Positions 19,611 through 28,160 of a DNA stretch of 64,000 bases are shown here, one piece after another. The translations under genes and the position numbers were made by a program. How positions within the stretch are numbered: the first letter of the stretch is position 1; every line of letters starts with the position of its first letter. Under the pieces are notes generated by a model, which ran no database searches, was not told the origin of the DNA, and saw only the letters and a list, made by a program, of their open reading frames with translations. The DNA is from Bacteroidota bacterium (GTDB lineage: Bacteria; Bacteroidota; Bacteroidia; Chitinophagales; Chitinophagaceae). The stretch spans positions 62,001-126,000 of the forward strand of contig VBAR01000002.1 of the NCBI GenBank assembly GCA_005882315.1, given 5' to 3'.

Positions 19611-21038
19611 ATGACAGAAAAAGAAAATCAATTCAGTGAGGACAGATATGAATTACAGGAACTTTTGAACCAATACTCAAAACTCAGGGCAGGCAAATCC
19701 CATTTATATATTGAGGAAGAAGCTTTCGAAAAAATAATCGGCTACTACCAGGATAAGGATGACCTGAAAAACGCATTAGAAGCCTCTGAATCAGCAATTG
19801 AACAATTTCCCTCGTCAGCCGACCTGCTCATAAAAAAAGCAGATGTATTGTTATCAGCCCGGCATTATCAAAAAGCCTTAGATATACTTGAAAAAGCAGA
19901 GTTGTTTGATAAAAACAACCTGAACCTGTATATCTGCAAAACAGATGCATATCTCGCCTTGGATTTGGAAGAAGAAGCAATTGCTGTTTTGAATAATGCA
20001 CTTGAGCGATTCGAAGGTGATGATAGAATAGAATTGCTTTTCGAAATGGCCGATATCTATGACTTCTATGAAGATTTTGAAAAAGTGTTTGATTGCCTGA
20101 AAATGGTATTGGAACAGGAACCAAATAATGAAGAAGCTTTATATAAAATTTGTTTCTGGACAGATTTTACGGGCCGCAATGAGGAAGGTATTCGTTTGCA
20201 TCAGAGTATCATTGATAGGTTTCCTTACAATCATCTTGCATGGTTCAATCTTGGTGCCGCTTTCCAGGGCATTAAACTTTATGAAAAAGCAATTGACGCC
20301 TACCAGTATGCAATTGCAATTGATGAAAAATTTGATTATGCCTATCGTAATATCGGCGATGCTTATATCCGCCTGAGAAAATATAAAGAAGCAAATGAAG
20401 CTTTATTCAAAGTCGTTGAGCTGGCAAAACCAGAAGATGTTATTTACGAAGCGATCGGTTATTGCTATGATAGACAAAAGAATTATTCGCAGGCAAGATT
20501 GTATTATCGGAAAGCACTTCACCTGAATGCAGAGAATAGTTTATTGTATTATAAAATAGCATGTACTTATTTTAATGATGAAAATTACAGTAGTAGCATC
20601 AAACAACTGGAGTTTGCAAATAAGATCAACAACCGCCACCCTGATTTTCATCTACTGATGGGTGAATGTTACCTGCGGATGGAGAAATTTACTGATGCGA
20701 TTGAATATTTTAAAACAGCTGTAAACCTGCGACCCAAAAATGCGCCGGGTTGGGAGGCATTGATCCGCTGTTTGTATTATGCAGAAAAATATGATGATGC
20801 TTATGATCACACTGATCTTGCATTGCATTATACAGATAATAAACCCGTTTTTCTTTTTTATAAAAGCTCAGTGCTTTTTGCATTGGGAAAAAACAAAGCT
20901 GCATTGCTTCAACTGGAAGAAGCCATGGAAACATCGCCCCGGTTGCTTAAAAAGTTTGTTGATTTTAACCCATCTATTTTACAAAATCGCCAGGTAGTGG
21001 ACCTGATTGCAAAATATAAACGGAAAAAATCCATATAA
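19611..21038 (+). CDS. Tetratricopeptide repeat protein
   Basis: A 475-residue soluble protein made almost entirely of TPR units; segments such as AWFNLGAAFQGIKLYEKAIDAY and YKIACTYFNDENYSSSIKQL-type helices recur through the chain, and no signal peptide is present. TPR arrays mediate protein-protein contacts, so a scaffold role in the cytoplasm is likely; the partner is unknown. I prefer ATG 19611 to the in-frame TTG nine bases earlier. It is followed by the phosphosulfolactate synthase gene, which has its own promoter motif. Confidence 0.88.
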   Translation: MTEKENQFSEDRYELQELLNQYSKLRAGKSHLYIEEEAFEKIIGYYQDKDDLKNALEASESAIEQFPSSADLLIKKADVLLSARHYQKALDILEKAELFDKNNLNLYICKTDAYLALDLEEEAIAVLNNALERFEGDDRIELLFEMADIYDFYEDFEKVFDCLKMVLEQEPNNEEALYKICFWTDFTGRNEEGIRLHQSIIDRFPYNHLAWFNLGAAFQGIKLYEKAIDAYQYAIAIDEKFDYAYRNIGDAYIRLRKYKEANEALFKVVELAKPEDVIYEAIGYCYDRQKNYSQARLYYRKALHLNAENSLLYYKIACTYFNDENYSSSIKQLEFANKINNRHPDFHLLMGECYLRMEKFTDAIEYFKTAVNLRPKNAPGWEALIRCLYYAEKYDDAYDHTDLALHYTDNKPVFLFYKSSVLFALGKNKAALLQLEEAMETSPRLLKKFVDFNPSILQNRQVVDLIAKYKRKKSI

Positions 21039-21089
21039 GCTTCAGTTCATGTTGTGATAATCTTCAGAAGTACTCTGTTTATTCTTCCC

Positions 21090-21097
21090 TATTTTTG
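21090..21097 (+). promoter_or_regulatory. -7 promoter element upstream of the phosphosulfolactate synthase gene
   Basis: TATTTTTG matches TAnnTTTG, about 60 bp before the ATG at 21157. No clear -33 element. Confidence 0.4.
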
Positions 21098-21156
21098 CGG
21101 CCTGTGAAAGAGTTAAGTATTTCAAACAGAGCACTTGCGGCTTAAAAAAATAAGTA

Positions 21157-21927
21157 ATGAATTTTAATCTTAGCCAGATCCCCGATCGTTTTTTGAAACC
21201 ACGTACAGCAGGATTGACAATGGTAATGGATAAAGGCCTCAGCGTGGTTGAAGCTCAAAATTTTTTGAGTGTAACCCACCCACATGTTGATATTATCAAG
21301 TTGGGCTTTGGCACATCATTCGTAACCCCTACTCTTCGTGATAAACTGGATGTTTACCGTACCTATGATATTCCAATTTATTTCGGAGGTACCTTATTTG
21401 AAGCCTTTCTTATCCGCAACCAGTTTGAAGATTATATTTCAGTATGCAAGGAATATGGGATCGAATATATGGAAGTAAGCGATGGTTCTATAACCATACC
21501 GCATGCAGAGAAGTGTGGTTATATAGAAAAACTTACCAAACACGGAACTGTGTTAAGCGAAGTGGGCAGTAAGGATGCAGCGCATATTATGCCACCTTAT
21601 AAATGGATCGAGCTGATGCGTGCCGAATTAAATGCCGGGGCCACTTATGTTATCGCTGAAGCAAGAGAAGCAGGTAATGTGGGTATTTACCGCGGCTCTG
21701 GTGAAGTAAGAGAAGGTTTAGTACAGGAAATCCTTACACAAATACCCGGTGAAAAAATTATCTGGGAAGCGCCACAGAAGGCACAACAATTATATTTTAT
21801 TGAATTACTTGGCTGCAATGTCAATCTTGGAAATATTGCTCCTAATGAAGTACTGCCACTTGAATCGATGCGATTAGGTTTAAGAGGCGATACCTTCCAC
21901 CTGTTTCTTGAAAAAAAGCAAGCCTGA
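21157..21927 (+). CDS. Phosphosulfolactate synthase (ComA family)
   Basis: A 256-residue TIM-barrel protein of the ComA family, which adds sulfite to phosphoenolpyruvate to give (2R)-phosphosulfolactate, the first step of coenzyme M synthesis in methanogens. Family-typical segments are GLTMVMDKGLS, IIKLGFGTS, YFGGTLFEAF, MEVSDGSI, IAEAREAGNVGIYR and IWEAPQKAQQ. Bacteroidota do not make coenzyme M, so the product may feed sulfolactate or a sulfonate such as cysteate, a sulfonolipid precursor; that is inference. The stop overlaps the aroE ATG by one base, so the two are translated together. Confidence 0.88.
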   Translation: MNFNLSQIPDRFLKPRTAGLTMVMDKGLSVVEAQNFLSVTHPHVDIIKLGFGTSFVTPTLRDKLDVYRTYDIPIYFGGTLFEAFLIRNQFEDYISVCKEYGIEYMEVSDGSITIPHAEKCGYIEKLTKHGTVLSEVGSKDAAHIMPPYKWIELMRAELNAGATYVIAEAREAGNVGIYRGSGEVREGLVQEILTQIPGEKIIWEAPQKAQQLYFIELLGCNVNLGNIAPNEVLPLESMRLGLRGDTFHLFLEKKQA

Positions 21928-22658
21928 TGCGATTATTCGGGCTGATAGGATACCCGTTGTCGCATTCTTTTTCTCAAAAATTTTTTACTGAGAAATTTGA
22001 GAAAGAAGGCATACAGAATTGCAGGTATTTGAATTTTCCTATTGCTTCAATTGATGAATTGCGGGCCGTAATCAACGAAAATCCAGGTCTTGAAGGGATC
22101 AATGTTACTATTCCTTATAAAGAGCAGGTTATTCCTTATTTGGATGAAACATCGGAAACAGTAAAGGAGATTGGCGCATGCAATACCATTAAAATAATAC
22201 AAGCGAAGTTGTATGGCTATAATACTGATGTGCCTGGGTTTGAAGCATCATTTGTAAAAGAATTGAAACCTCATCATAAGCAGGCCCTGGTACTTGGCTC
22301 AGGCGGTGCTTCAAAGGCTATACAGTATGTGCTGACTAAACTTGGAATTCCATTTAAGGTTGTATCGAGAAACCCAAAAGGTGTTGAAACAGGTTATAAT
22401 TCTATTACAGCGGATAATATTGGGGATTACCCTGTTATTATCAATACTACACCATTAGGTATGCAACCTGCAGTTAATCAGTTTCCGTCATTACCTTACT
22501 CAGCGATGAGCAATAAGCATTATTTATTCGATTTGATTTATAATCCTGCTAAAACAGTTTTTCTTGAATCGGGTGAAAAATACGGAGCCGTTATAAAGAA
22601 TGGGTATGAAATGCTGGTGAACCAGGCAGTAGAAAGCTGGAAAATTTGGAATGACTGA
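21927..22658 (+). CDS. aroE: Shikimate dehydrogenase
   Basis: A 243-residue NADPH-dependent shikimate dehydrogenase, step four of the chorismate pathway. The substrate-binding start GLIGYPLSHSFSQKFF, the catalytic Lys in NVTIPYKEQV, the Asp in NTDVPGF, the nucleotide-binding LGSGGASKAI and the NTTPLGM segment are all present. It is somewhat shorter than E. coli AroE (about 270 residues), as is common in Bacteroidota. Its ATG overlaps the stop of the phosphosulfolactate synthase gene. Confidence 0.96.
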   Translation: MRLFGLIGYPLSHSFSQKFFTEKFEKEGIQNCRYLNFPIASIDELRAVINENPGLEGINVTIPYKEQVIPYLDETSETVKEIGACNTIKIIQAKLYGYNTDVPGFEASFVKELKPHHKQALVLGSGGASKAIQYVLTKLGIPFKVVSRNPKGVETGYNSITADNIGDYPVIINTTPLGMQPAVNQFPSLPYSAMSNKHYLFDLIYNPAKTVFLESGEKYGAVIKNGYEMLVNQAVESWKIWND

Positions 22659-22699
22659 GTTAGTGATTAAATTTATGTGCTGATCGATCAACAAATCCC

Positions 22700-23524
22700 G
22701 TGAAGAAAATTATCAACCTTACTGTTTCTTTTTTCTTATTGCTGAGCAATCTTATTGGCCAGGAAACTCCCTCTGAACTTTTTAATAAGGCAATGGAGTT
22801 TAAAAAATCCCGCAATTGCAATGAAGTACTGGAACTGTTGAATAAAGCAACTAACCTGAAACCTGATTTTGGCGAAGCCTGGTTAGAAAAAGGCTGGTGC
22901 CTGAATGAACTCAGTAGGTCCCAGGAAGCTGTGACTGCTTTACAGAAAGCCAATACGCTTTTGAAAAACAATTACAATGTTTATTGTGAACTGGCTCATG
23001 CATGGTATTCACTCGATAAAAAAGATTCAGCATTAAAATATTTTAAAGAAACACTTCGCTTAAAGCCCGATTACCAGCTTGCAGTTATAGGATTGGCAGA
23101 TTTATTCAGGGAAAAGTTTAATGACAATGAACAGGCACTAAGCTGGTACCTGAAAGGGGCTAAAATGGACAGTACACATAAAAAAACAAATTATTGGATC
23201 GGCTGGTGCTATAATGGCCAAAAGAAATATGATAGTGCAGCTTATTACCTCTTAAAAGTTTTAGATACAGATGCATCAAATATTCCCGCCTCTGTTGAAT
23301 TAGGTTATGCTTATTATTCCCTTAACCGCTACAGTGAAGCCATCGAAATATTTAAACCGGCATTAGCTGCAAAAACAAAATCCGAAGTCGCTATATTTTA
23401 TTCAGGTATGTGTCTCGCAAAGACGGGCAATAAAGCATCTGCATTGGATAAGTATAATGAACTCGTTATCCTGAACAGTTCATTTGCTTCACAATTACTG
23501 GCAGAGATACAAAAGATGAAATAG
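22700..23524 (+). CDS. Secreted tetratricopeptide repeat protein
   Basis: A 274-residue TPR protein exported by an N-terminal signal (KKIINLTVSFFLLLSNLIGQ). About six TPR-like units follow, for example AWLEKGWCLNELSRSQEAV and YWIGWCYNGQKKYDSAAYYL. The start is GTG at 22700, chosen because it begins the signal peptide; no ATG fits. It lies 41 bp after aroE on the same strand and could be co-transcribed. Function unknown. Confidence 0.85.
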   Translation: MKKIINLTVSFFLLLSNLIGQETPSELFNKAMEFKKSRNCNEVLELLNKATNLKPDFGEAWLEKGWCLNELSRSQEAVTALQKANTLLKNNYNVYCELAHAWYSLDKKDSALKYFKETLRLKPDYQLAVIGLADLFREKFNDNEQALSWYLKGAKMDSTHKKTNYWIGWCYNGQKKYDSAAYYLLKVLDTDASNIPASVELGYAYYSLNRYSEAIEIFKPALAAKTKSEVAIFYSGMCLAKTGNKASALDKYNELVILNSSFASQLLAEIQKMK

Positions 23525-23539
23525 CAGCTCCGCTAAGAA

Positions 23540-23974
23540 TTATAATGCTGAGATTTTTGCAACTGCTATTTCCGGTATGTTAGCAATTTTCTTTTTCGAA
23601 TAATCATAGCCGAGAATGCCTGTTTTAATTTTCGCTACGAGTACTCTTCCTTTATCAGTTTCTTTTTCCATTTTGTAGTAAAGCTCAAAACCGATCTTGG
23701 AAAAGTTCATTGCTTTTATAGAAATGATAACTGTATCGCCATAAAACATTTCTCCTTTATATTCAATTGCTGCATCTGTAACAATAGTGCCAATCCCTTC
23801 TAAATTCAATTCGCCATAGCCTGCTTTATTAAAGAATCTAACTCTTGCTTCGTGTGCCAAAGTAAGTACAGCATCATTACCAACATGGCCGCCATAGTTG
23901 ATATCGGATATGCGAATTGGTATTTCTGTTTTGAAATTGAACTCTTCAGGAAGATCTACCTGTACTTTGGCCAT
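23540..23974 (-). CDS. Acyl-CoA thioesterase, hotdog fold
   Basis: A 144-residue protein of the 4-hydroxybenzoyl-CoA thioesterase / YbgC-like group. The RISDINYGGHVGNDAVL segment holds the family's Asp/His region, and the beta strands continue through AIEYKGEMFYGDTVII. It probably hydrolyses an acyl-CoA or acyl-ACP in the cytoplasm; the substrate is not readable. It is the last gene of a minus-strand cluster, 32 bp after the anti-sigma-like gene. Confidence 0.82.
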   Translation of the reverse strand: MAKVQVDLPEEFNFKTEIPIRISDINYGGHVGNDAVLTLAHEARVRFFNKAGYGELNLEGIGTIVTDAAIEYKGEMFYGDTVIISIKAMNFSKIGFELYYKMEKETDKGRVLVAKIKTGILGYDYSKKKIANIPEIAVAKISAL

Positions 23975-24006
23975 GGTTCTTTTTTGATAAAAATAATAAA
24001 ACCCAG

Positions 24007-25047
24007 TTATTTTAAAATATCAGCCATTTCAAGCGGGTTAAAAGAGAGGTTCATAGGTGTTTTTGAAAGTTTTTCCTGCCATGATTTTACAAGGTCATTA
24101 CAAGCCTTGTTGTTGATACTTGCCAATGCATCCTGTGATATTTCACCATTTTTATCATACAAGCATTTCATGTCTGCAAGCTTTTTTGAAACTTTCATCA
24201 GTTCGCCTTCATCATTAAGATAAACAAGATAGCGTGGAGAAGTGGGGTCAGCGGCAACATTACCTGTTTCAGCTGGTTTGTTTTTTTGTATTGAATTTAT
24301 ATCTGCAATTATTTCTTCGGAATTTGCATGCGAGGTTTGTGGCACTGTTACAGAAGCTACCGAAACGTTATTCGATGCTTTCGTTCTGCGGATCTTTGTT
24401 TTAGTTGTAGTATTATTTGAAGCAATTATTTCTTCGGAATTTTCTAAAGTCTGTGTTGATTCAGTGTTTGAATTTTCAGATGGCGGATTATTGGTAACCT
24501 CCGGAATTGATTTCGTTGCCGGCGATTTTGCCTCCTCTTTTGCAAGATTGTTTTCAGCTGTTCTATTTCCACTCATCAATTGAACACTTCCCCATGCAAG
24601 CATACCGATAATTACAGCTGCTGCTGCGTAACGGATGAATTGTTTACTTGTTTTTCGGAAAGGAACAACCTTCGTTTTAGTTTCAAGTGCTGTAAGAATT
24701 TTACTCCAGTTATTTTCGGGAGGTATTACTTCCAAATTCTTAAGCCTCGAAAATTTCTGATTGAATGTTTCTTCTGTAAGCTGCGATTCAATTTGACTCC
24801 AGATCTCAGCAGGAGGTGTTTCTGAAATATTTAAAAGTTTGGTTGCGACCCTTTCTTCAGAAATATCTATTTCAAGTTTGTTCTCAATTTTTTCCCAAAC
24901 CCCTTCTGGCGGGTTTGCATTTACGCCGAGTAATTTTTTTTTAAAAGTATTTTCTACCTGTAGCTCATCGAGTGAAACAGCAAGTTTATCCCACACCTGT
25001 TGCGGTGGGTTTACTTCCAGGTTGTATAATTTTTTTTCAGCACTCAT
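24007..25047 (-). CDS. Anti-sigma-like membrane protein with four 32-residue PP-x3-W repeats
   Basis: A 346-residue protein. The cytoplasmic part contains four tandem repeats of about 32 residues, each with a core PP-x3-W-x-K/Q-I/L: PP at 14, 46, 78 and 109 and Trp at 19, 51, 83 and 114. A transmembrane segment follows (about 136-157, YAAAAVIIGMLAWGSVQL), then a Ser/Thr/Asn/Glu-rich extracytoplasmic linker and a C-terminal domain with two Cys (MKCLYD, NKACND). Its ATG overlaps the stop of the ECF sigma gene by four bases, the usual arrangement of sigma and anti-sigma. No HxxxC zinc motif is present, so it is not a ZAS-type anti-sigma factor. The anti-sigma role is inferred from position and topology. 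Confidence 0.75.
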   Translation of the reverse strand: MSAEKKLYNLEVNPPQQVWDKLAVSLDELQVENTFKKKLLGVNANPPEGVWEKIENKLEIDISEERVATKLLNISETPPAEIWSQIESQLTEETFNQKFSRLKNLEVIPPENNWSKILTALETKTKVVPFRKTSKQFIRYAAAAVIIGMLAWGSVQLMSGNRTAENNLAKEEAKSPATKSIPEVTNNPPSENSNTESTQTLENSEEIIASNNTTTKTKIRRTKASNNVSVASVTVPQTSHANSEEIIADINSIQKNKPAETGNVAADPTSPRYLVYLNDEGELMKVSKKLADMKCLYDKNGEISQDALASINNKACNDLVKSWQEKLSKTPMNLSFNPLEMADILK

Positions 25048-25604
25048 CTTACAATTCCAGTGTGTTGCTTTATCATATCTTGTAGGATCACTTTTGCCCG
25101 TGATAATTGTGATTTACTTGTGCCTTCTGTGATGTCGAGCATTTCTGCAATTTCTTTATGTGAATAACCTTCTACTACGTACAAGTTAAAAACCGCTCTG
25201 TAACCCGGTGCTAGCTGCTGTACCAGCTTCAGAATATCCTTTTCACTCAAGCCATCCAATGCGGTCAGCGTTTTTGATTCAAGTGTATTTTCTTCCCTTT
25301 CAGTTACCGGCTGCATGTAATGCTTCCGTCTAAAATGCTCAATCGCCGTATTTACAAACACCCTCCGGATCCAGCCTTCGAAAGATCCTTCGCTACGGAA
25401 GCTGTCGAGCTTTCTAAAAACCTTTACAAATCCATCCTGGAGAACATCCTGTGCATCATCACCATTACCGGTGTAGCGGAGACAAACGCCATACATTTTT
25501 GGAGCAAACCGGTTGTATAATTCCTGCTGCATACGCCGGTCATTTTCCAAACAGCCCTTTATTAAGTCGCTGTCAGTGATATTGAGGTTGCTTTGAAGAT
25601 TCAA
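25044..25604 (-). CDS. ECF-type RNA polymerase sigma factor
   Basis: A 186-residue sigma factor. Region 2 contains LRYTGNGDDAQDVLQDGFVKVF, given here as two helices, and the SFEGWIRRVFVNTAIEHFRR segment; region 4 contains PGYRAVFNLYVVEGYSHKE and the helix-turn-helix IAEMLDITEGTSKSQLSRAK. The next gene, overlapping by four bases, is the likely anti-sigma partner. The gene itself overlaps the rdgB stop by four bases, so the three are translationally coupled. It is distinct from the ECF gene at 527-1108. Confidence 0.92.
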   Translation of the reverse strand: MNLQSNLNITDSDLIKGCLENDRRMQQELYNRFAPKMYGVCLRYTGNGDDAQDVLQDGFVKVFRKLDSFRSEGSFEGWIRRVFVNTAIEHFRRKHYMQPVTEREENTLESKTLTALDGLSEKDILKLVQQLAPGYRAVFNLYVVEGYSHKEIAEMLDITEGTSKSQLSRAKVILQDMIKQHTGIVR

Positions 25605-26197
25605 TTTTGGGTGTTTTTTTCTGCACTATTTTTGAGGAAGGACAGGAGTTTATCAGTAGCTTTTTTCCTGTGACTGAATTTGTTTTTTTCTGACATATCC
25701 AGCTCAGCAAATGTACGGTTTTCGCCTTCGGGAACAAACACAGGATCATAGCCAAAGCCATTGTTCCCACGCTGGTCATCGATGATCTTTCCCTCGCATA
25801 CTCCCTCAAAAAAATATTCCTTTTCATCAAGAATGAGTGAGATAACTGTTCTGAAACGGGCACTGCGGTCTTGATGGCCTTGAAGGTTTGCAAGCAATTT
25901 GTCAATGTTTTTGTCAAACGATTTTACTTCACCGGCATATCGGGCACTTTTTACACCGGGCTCGCCGTTCAGTGCATCTACTTCCAGTCCGGTGTCTTCA
26001 CTAAAACAATTTAGACCAGTAAGCCGATGGATCGTTCCTGATTTTTCAGAAGCATTTTCTTTCAACGTATCATGTGGCTCGGGTATGTCAATATCAATAC
26101 CAGCATCTTTCAATGTGATGATGTCAAATTTATCACCCACCACTGTTTTTATTTCATCCACCTTGTGCTGGTTATTGGTTGCAAAAATCAGTTTCAT
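25601..26197 (-). CDS. rdgB: XTP/dITP diphosphatase (non-canonical purine NTP pyrophosphatase)
   Basis: A 198-residue Ham1/RdgB protein, which hydrolyses dITP, ITP and XTP to keep deaminated purines out of nucleic acids. Motifs are FATNNQHKVDEI at the start, SEDTGLEVDAL (catalytic Asp), GFGYDPVFVPEG and SHRKKA. Full length. It overlaps the following ECF sigma gene by four bases and lies nine bases after an unidentified gene, so housekeeping and regulatory genes share one transcript here. Confidence 0.96.
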   Translation of the reverse strand: MKLIFATNNQHKVDEIKTVVGDKFDIITLKDAGIDIDIPEPHDTLKENASEKSGTIHRLTGLNCFSEDTGLEVDALNGEPGVKSARYAGEVKSFDKNIDKLLANLQGHQDRSARFRTVISLILDEKEYFFEGVCEGKIIDDQRGNNGFGYDPVFVPEGENRTFAELDMSEKNKFSHRKKATDKLLSFLKNSAEKNTQN

Positions 26198-26206
26198 AAA
26201 AACTTA

Positions 26207-26716
26207 TTACAGGTTAAATAGTTTTTTCAAACTGGTCCAGAGCTGGCCTTTTAATGTTTTATCTTTTTCGATATCATCAAGCAGTGGCGATGAAAGATAA
26301 TTAATGCCGTCAAAAAACTGAACCTGGAAGAGGGGAAAACTGATGGGTAATGAAAGCGATTCTGTTTTAACACCAAACAATAAAACGGATTTTGCCGGAA
26401 CTTCTTTAAGTAGTTCTTTAGAAGATCTCCCGGATGATCTGGCAAAATTTATAATTGCAATATCATCGAGGTTAAGCTTGCAGGCAGTAAGTATGCTGGT
26501 TAAAAAATTTAACTGTGCATCGGGAATATGCACTGCATCTTCATAGCTTACAATTATCACAACCTGTTTTTTATTATTGCCTAAAAAACTGGTAGAGTCT
26601 TTTTGTTTTGTTTGTTTTGTCTCGATCCGGCTTATCGATTGACCGGATTCAATCAAAACATTTTTATACAAATCAGCAATCGTGCCTGGTGGTAAGTGAA
26701 TATCATTCAAACTCAT
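26207..26716 (-). CDS. Hypothetical protein upstream of rdgB
   Basis: I do not recognise a family. The likely start is the ATG at 26716 (MSLNDIHLPPGTIADLYKN), giving 169 residues; an upstream ATG at 26776 would overlap the divergent ilvE start and adds a poor N-terminus. The protein is soluble, with an alpha/beta pattern (KQVVIIVSYEDAVHIPD, AKSVLLFGVKTESL). It heads the minus-strand cluster leading into rdgB and is divergent from ilvE. Confidence 0.72.
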   Translation of the reverse strand: MSLNDIHLPPGTIADLYKNVLIESGQSISRIETKQTKQKDSTSFLGNNKKQVVIIVSYEDAVHIPDAQLNFLTSILTACKLNLDDIAIINFARSSGRSSKELLKEVPAKSVLLFGVKTESLSLPISFPLFQVQFFDGINYLSSPLLDDIEKDKTLKGQLWTSLKKLFNL

Positions 26717-26770
26717 AAGTGAAACTGCATTTTTATTGAAACCGCTAACCGCTTTTTCCGTTTCTTTGCA

Positions 26771-27853
26771 ATGCAAAATAACCTAAATATGATTGCGGAA
26801 ATGGCGATACCTGTAACAAAAATAAATAAGAGCAAACTCAGTGAGATAAAACTGGAAAATCTTCCTTTCGGTAAATTCTATACCGATCATATGCTGGAGG
26901 CTGATTTTGAAAATGGCCAATGGACAAATATTCAGATAAAACCTTATCAGCAATTTTCCATCAGTCCATCACTGGCTGCATTGCATTATGGCCAGGCAAT
27001 TTTTGAAGGGATCAAAGCATTTCCCAATCAAACCGGAGAAGCATTCATCTTTCGTCCGCATAAAAATTTTGAAAGATTTAATAATTCTGCACGCCGCATG
27101 CAAATGCCAGAAGTGCCTGAAGAATTATTTATAGAAGGCATGCGCCAATTGATCGCTTTAGATAAAAACTGGATACCCGATGTTGCCGATCATTCATTGT
27201 ATATCCGTCCATTCATGTTTTCAAGTGATGAAGTGATAGGAGTGAAGCCTTCAGATAATTATAAGTTCATGATCATTCTTAGTCCTACCGGGCCTTATCA
27301 TGTAGCGCCAATGCGTTTGTGGGTAGAAGAAAAATATACAAGAGCTGCTCCCGGTGGTGTTGGTTTTGCAAAAGCCGCCGGCAATTACGGTGCTTCTATG
27401 CAAGCTACAGCCGAGGCAAAAAAGATGGGGTATGATCAGGTATTGTGGACGGATGCTTTTGAACATAAGTACATACAGGAATGTGGCATGATGAATGTGT
27501 TTTTCATTATTGGTAACACTGCAATTACTCCCGGCCTTGAAGAAGGAACGATACTTGAAGGTGTAACCCGTGACAGTGTACTTACATTGTTAAAAGAAAT
27601 GGATTTGAAAGTAGAAGAAAGAAAGATCAGCATCGATGAAGTGATAACTGCTTATAAAGCTGGTGAAAGGATGGAAGTATTTGGAACAGGAACAGCTGCA
27701 ACTATTTCCCCGATAAAGGAGCTTCGCTATAAAGATTTTGAAATGAAATTTGATGTGGATGCATGGAAAGTGGCGCCTGCAATCAAAAAGCAACTCACAG
27801 ATATCCGCGAGGGAAGATTGGAAGACAAATGGGATTGGATGTGGAAGATTTAA
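26771..27853 (+). CDS. ilvE: Branched-chain amino acid aminotransferase
   Basis: A 360-residue class-IV PLP aminotransferase, which transfers amino groups between Leu, Ile or Val and 2-oxoglutarate. The catalytic Lys lies in GGVGFAKAAGNYGAS. Other family segments are ALHYGQAIFEGIKAF, LYIRPFMF, YDQVLWTDAFEHKYIQECG and GTGTAATISPI. Length fits the longer BCAT subgroup. The start could also be ATG 26789 or 26801. A near-match to the -7 element (TTTCTTTG) ends just before the first ATG, so the leader is very short. Transcription is divergent from the rdgB cluster. Confidence 0.95.
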   Translation: MQNNLNMIAEMAIPVTKINKSKLSEIKLENLPFGKFYTDHMLEADFENGQWTNIQIKPYQQFSISPSLAALHYGQAIFEGIKAFPNQTGEAFIFRPHKNFERFNNSARRMQMPEVPEELFIEGMRQLIALDKNWIPDVADHSLYIRPFMFSSDEVIGVKPSDNYKFMIILSPTGPYHVAPMRLWVEEKYTRAAPGGVGFAKAAGNYGASMQATAEAKKMGYDQVLWTDAFEHKYIQECGMMNVFFIIGNTAITPGLEEGTILEGVTRDSVLTLLKEMDLKVEERKISIDEVITAYKAGERMEVFGTGTAATISPIKELRYKDFEMKFDVDAWKVAPAIKKQLTDIREGRLEDKWDWMWKI

Positions 27854-28160
27854 TTATGTTTCCGATAGAGACAATTACAACTTTTTTACTCAAAATATTG
27901 TAAGTAAGATTTTTCATTGTTTTTATTCTCCCCGATTGCTATTTATTGAGAGATGATTTCTTAAAAGAATGTTGCAACCAGTATTTACAATCAATTAACT
28001 GATAATTTCTACTTAAAACTCTGACAGCCAAAACGGCTGGCATAATAATTACGTCTTATTACCAGGAACAATTCTACACAGTTAATTTTTACAGCGGCTT
28101 TAGAGGAAAAGCATTCTGCCTGAGAAGTAAAAATTTTATTAACAACTAAATCTTATTACT
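27854..28160. other. 307-bp spacer without identified features
   Basis: AT-rich, no credible ORF and no promoter consensus match. A small hairpin (AGCC, loop, GGCT) near 28027 is the only structure noted; it may end the ilvE transcript, but no T run follows. Confidence 0.4.
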
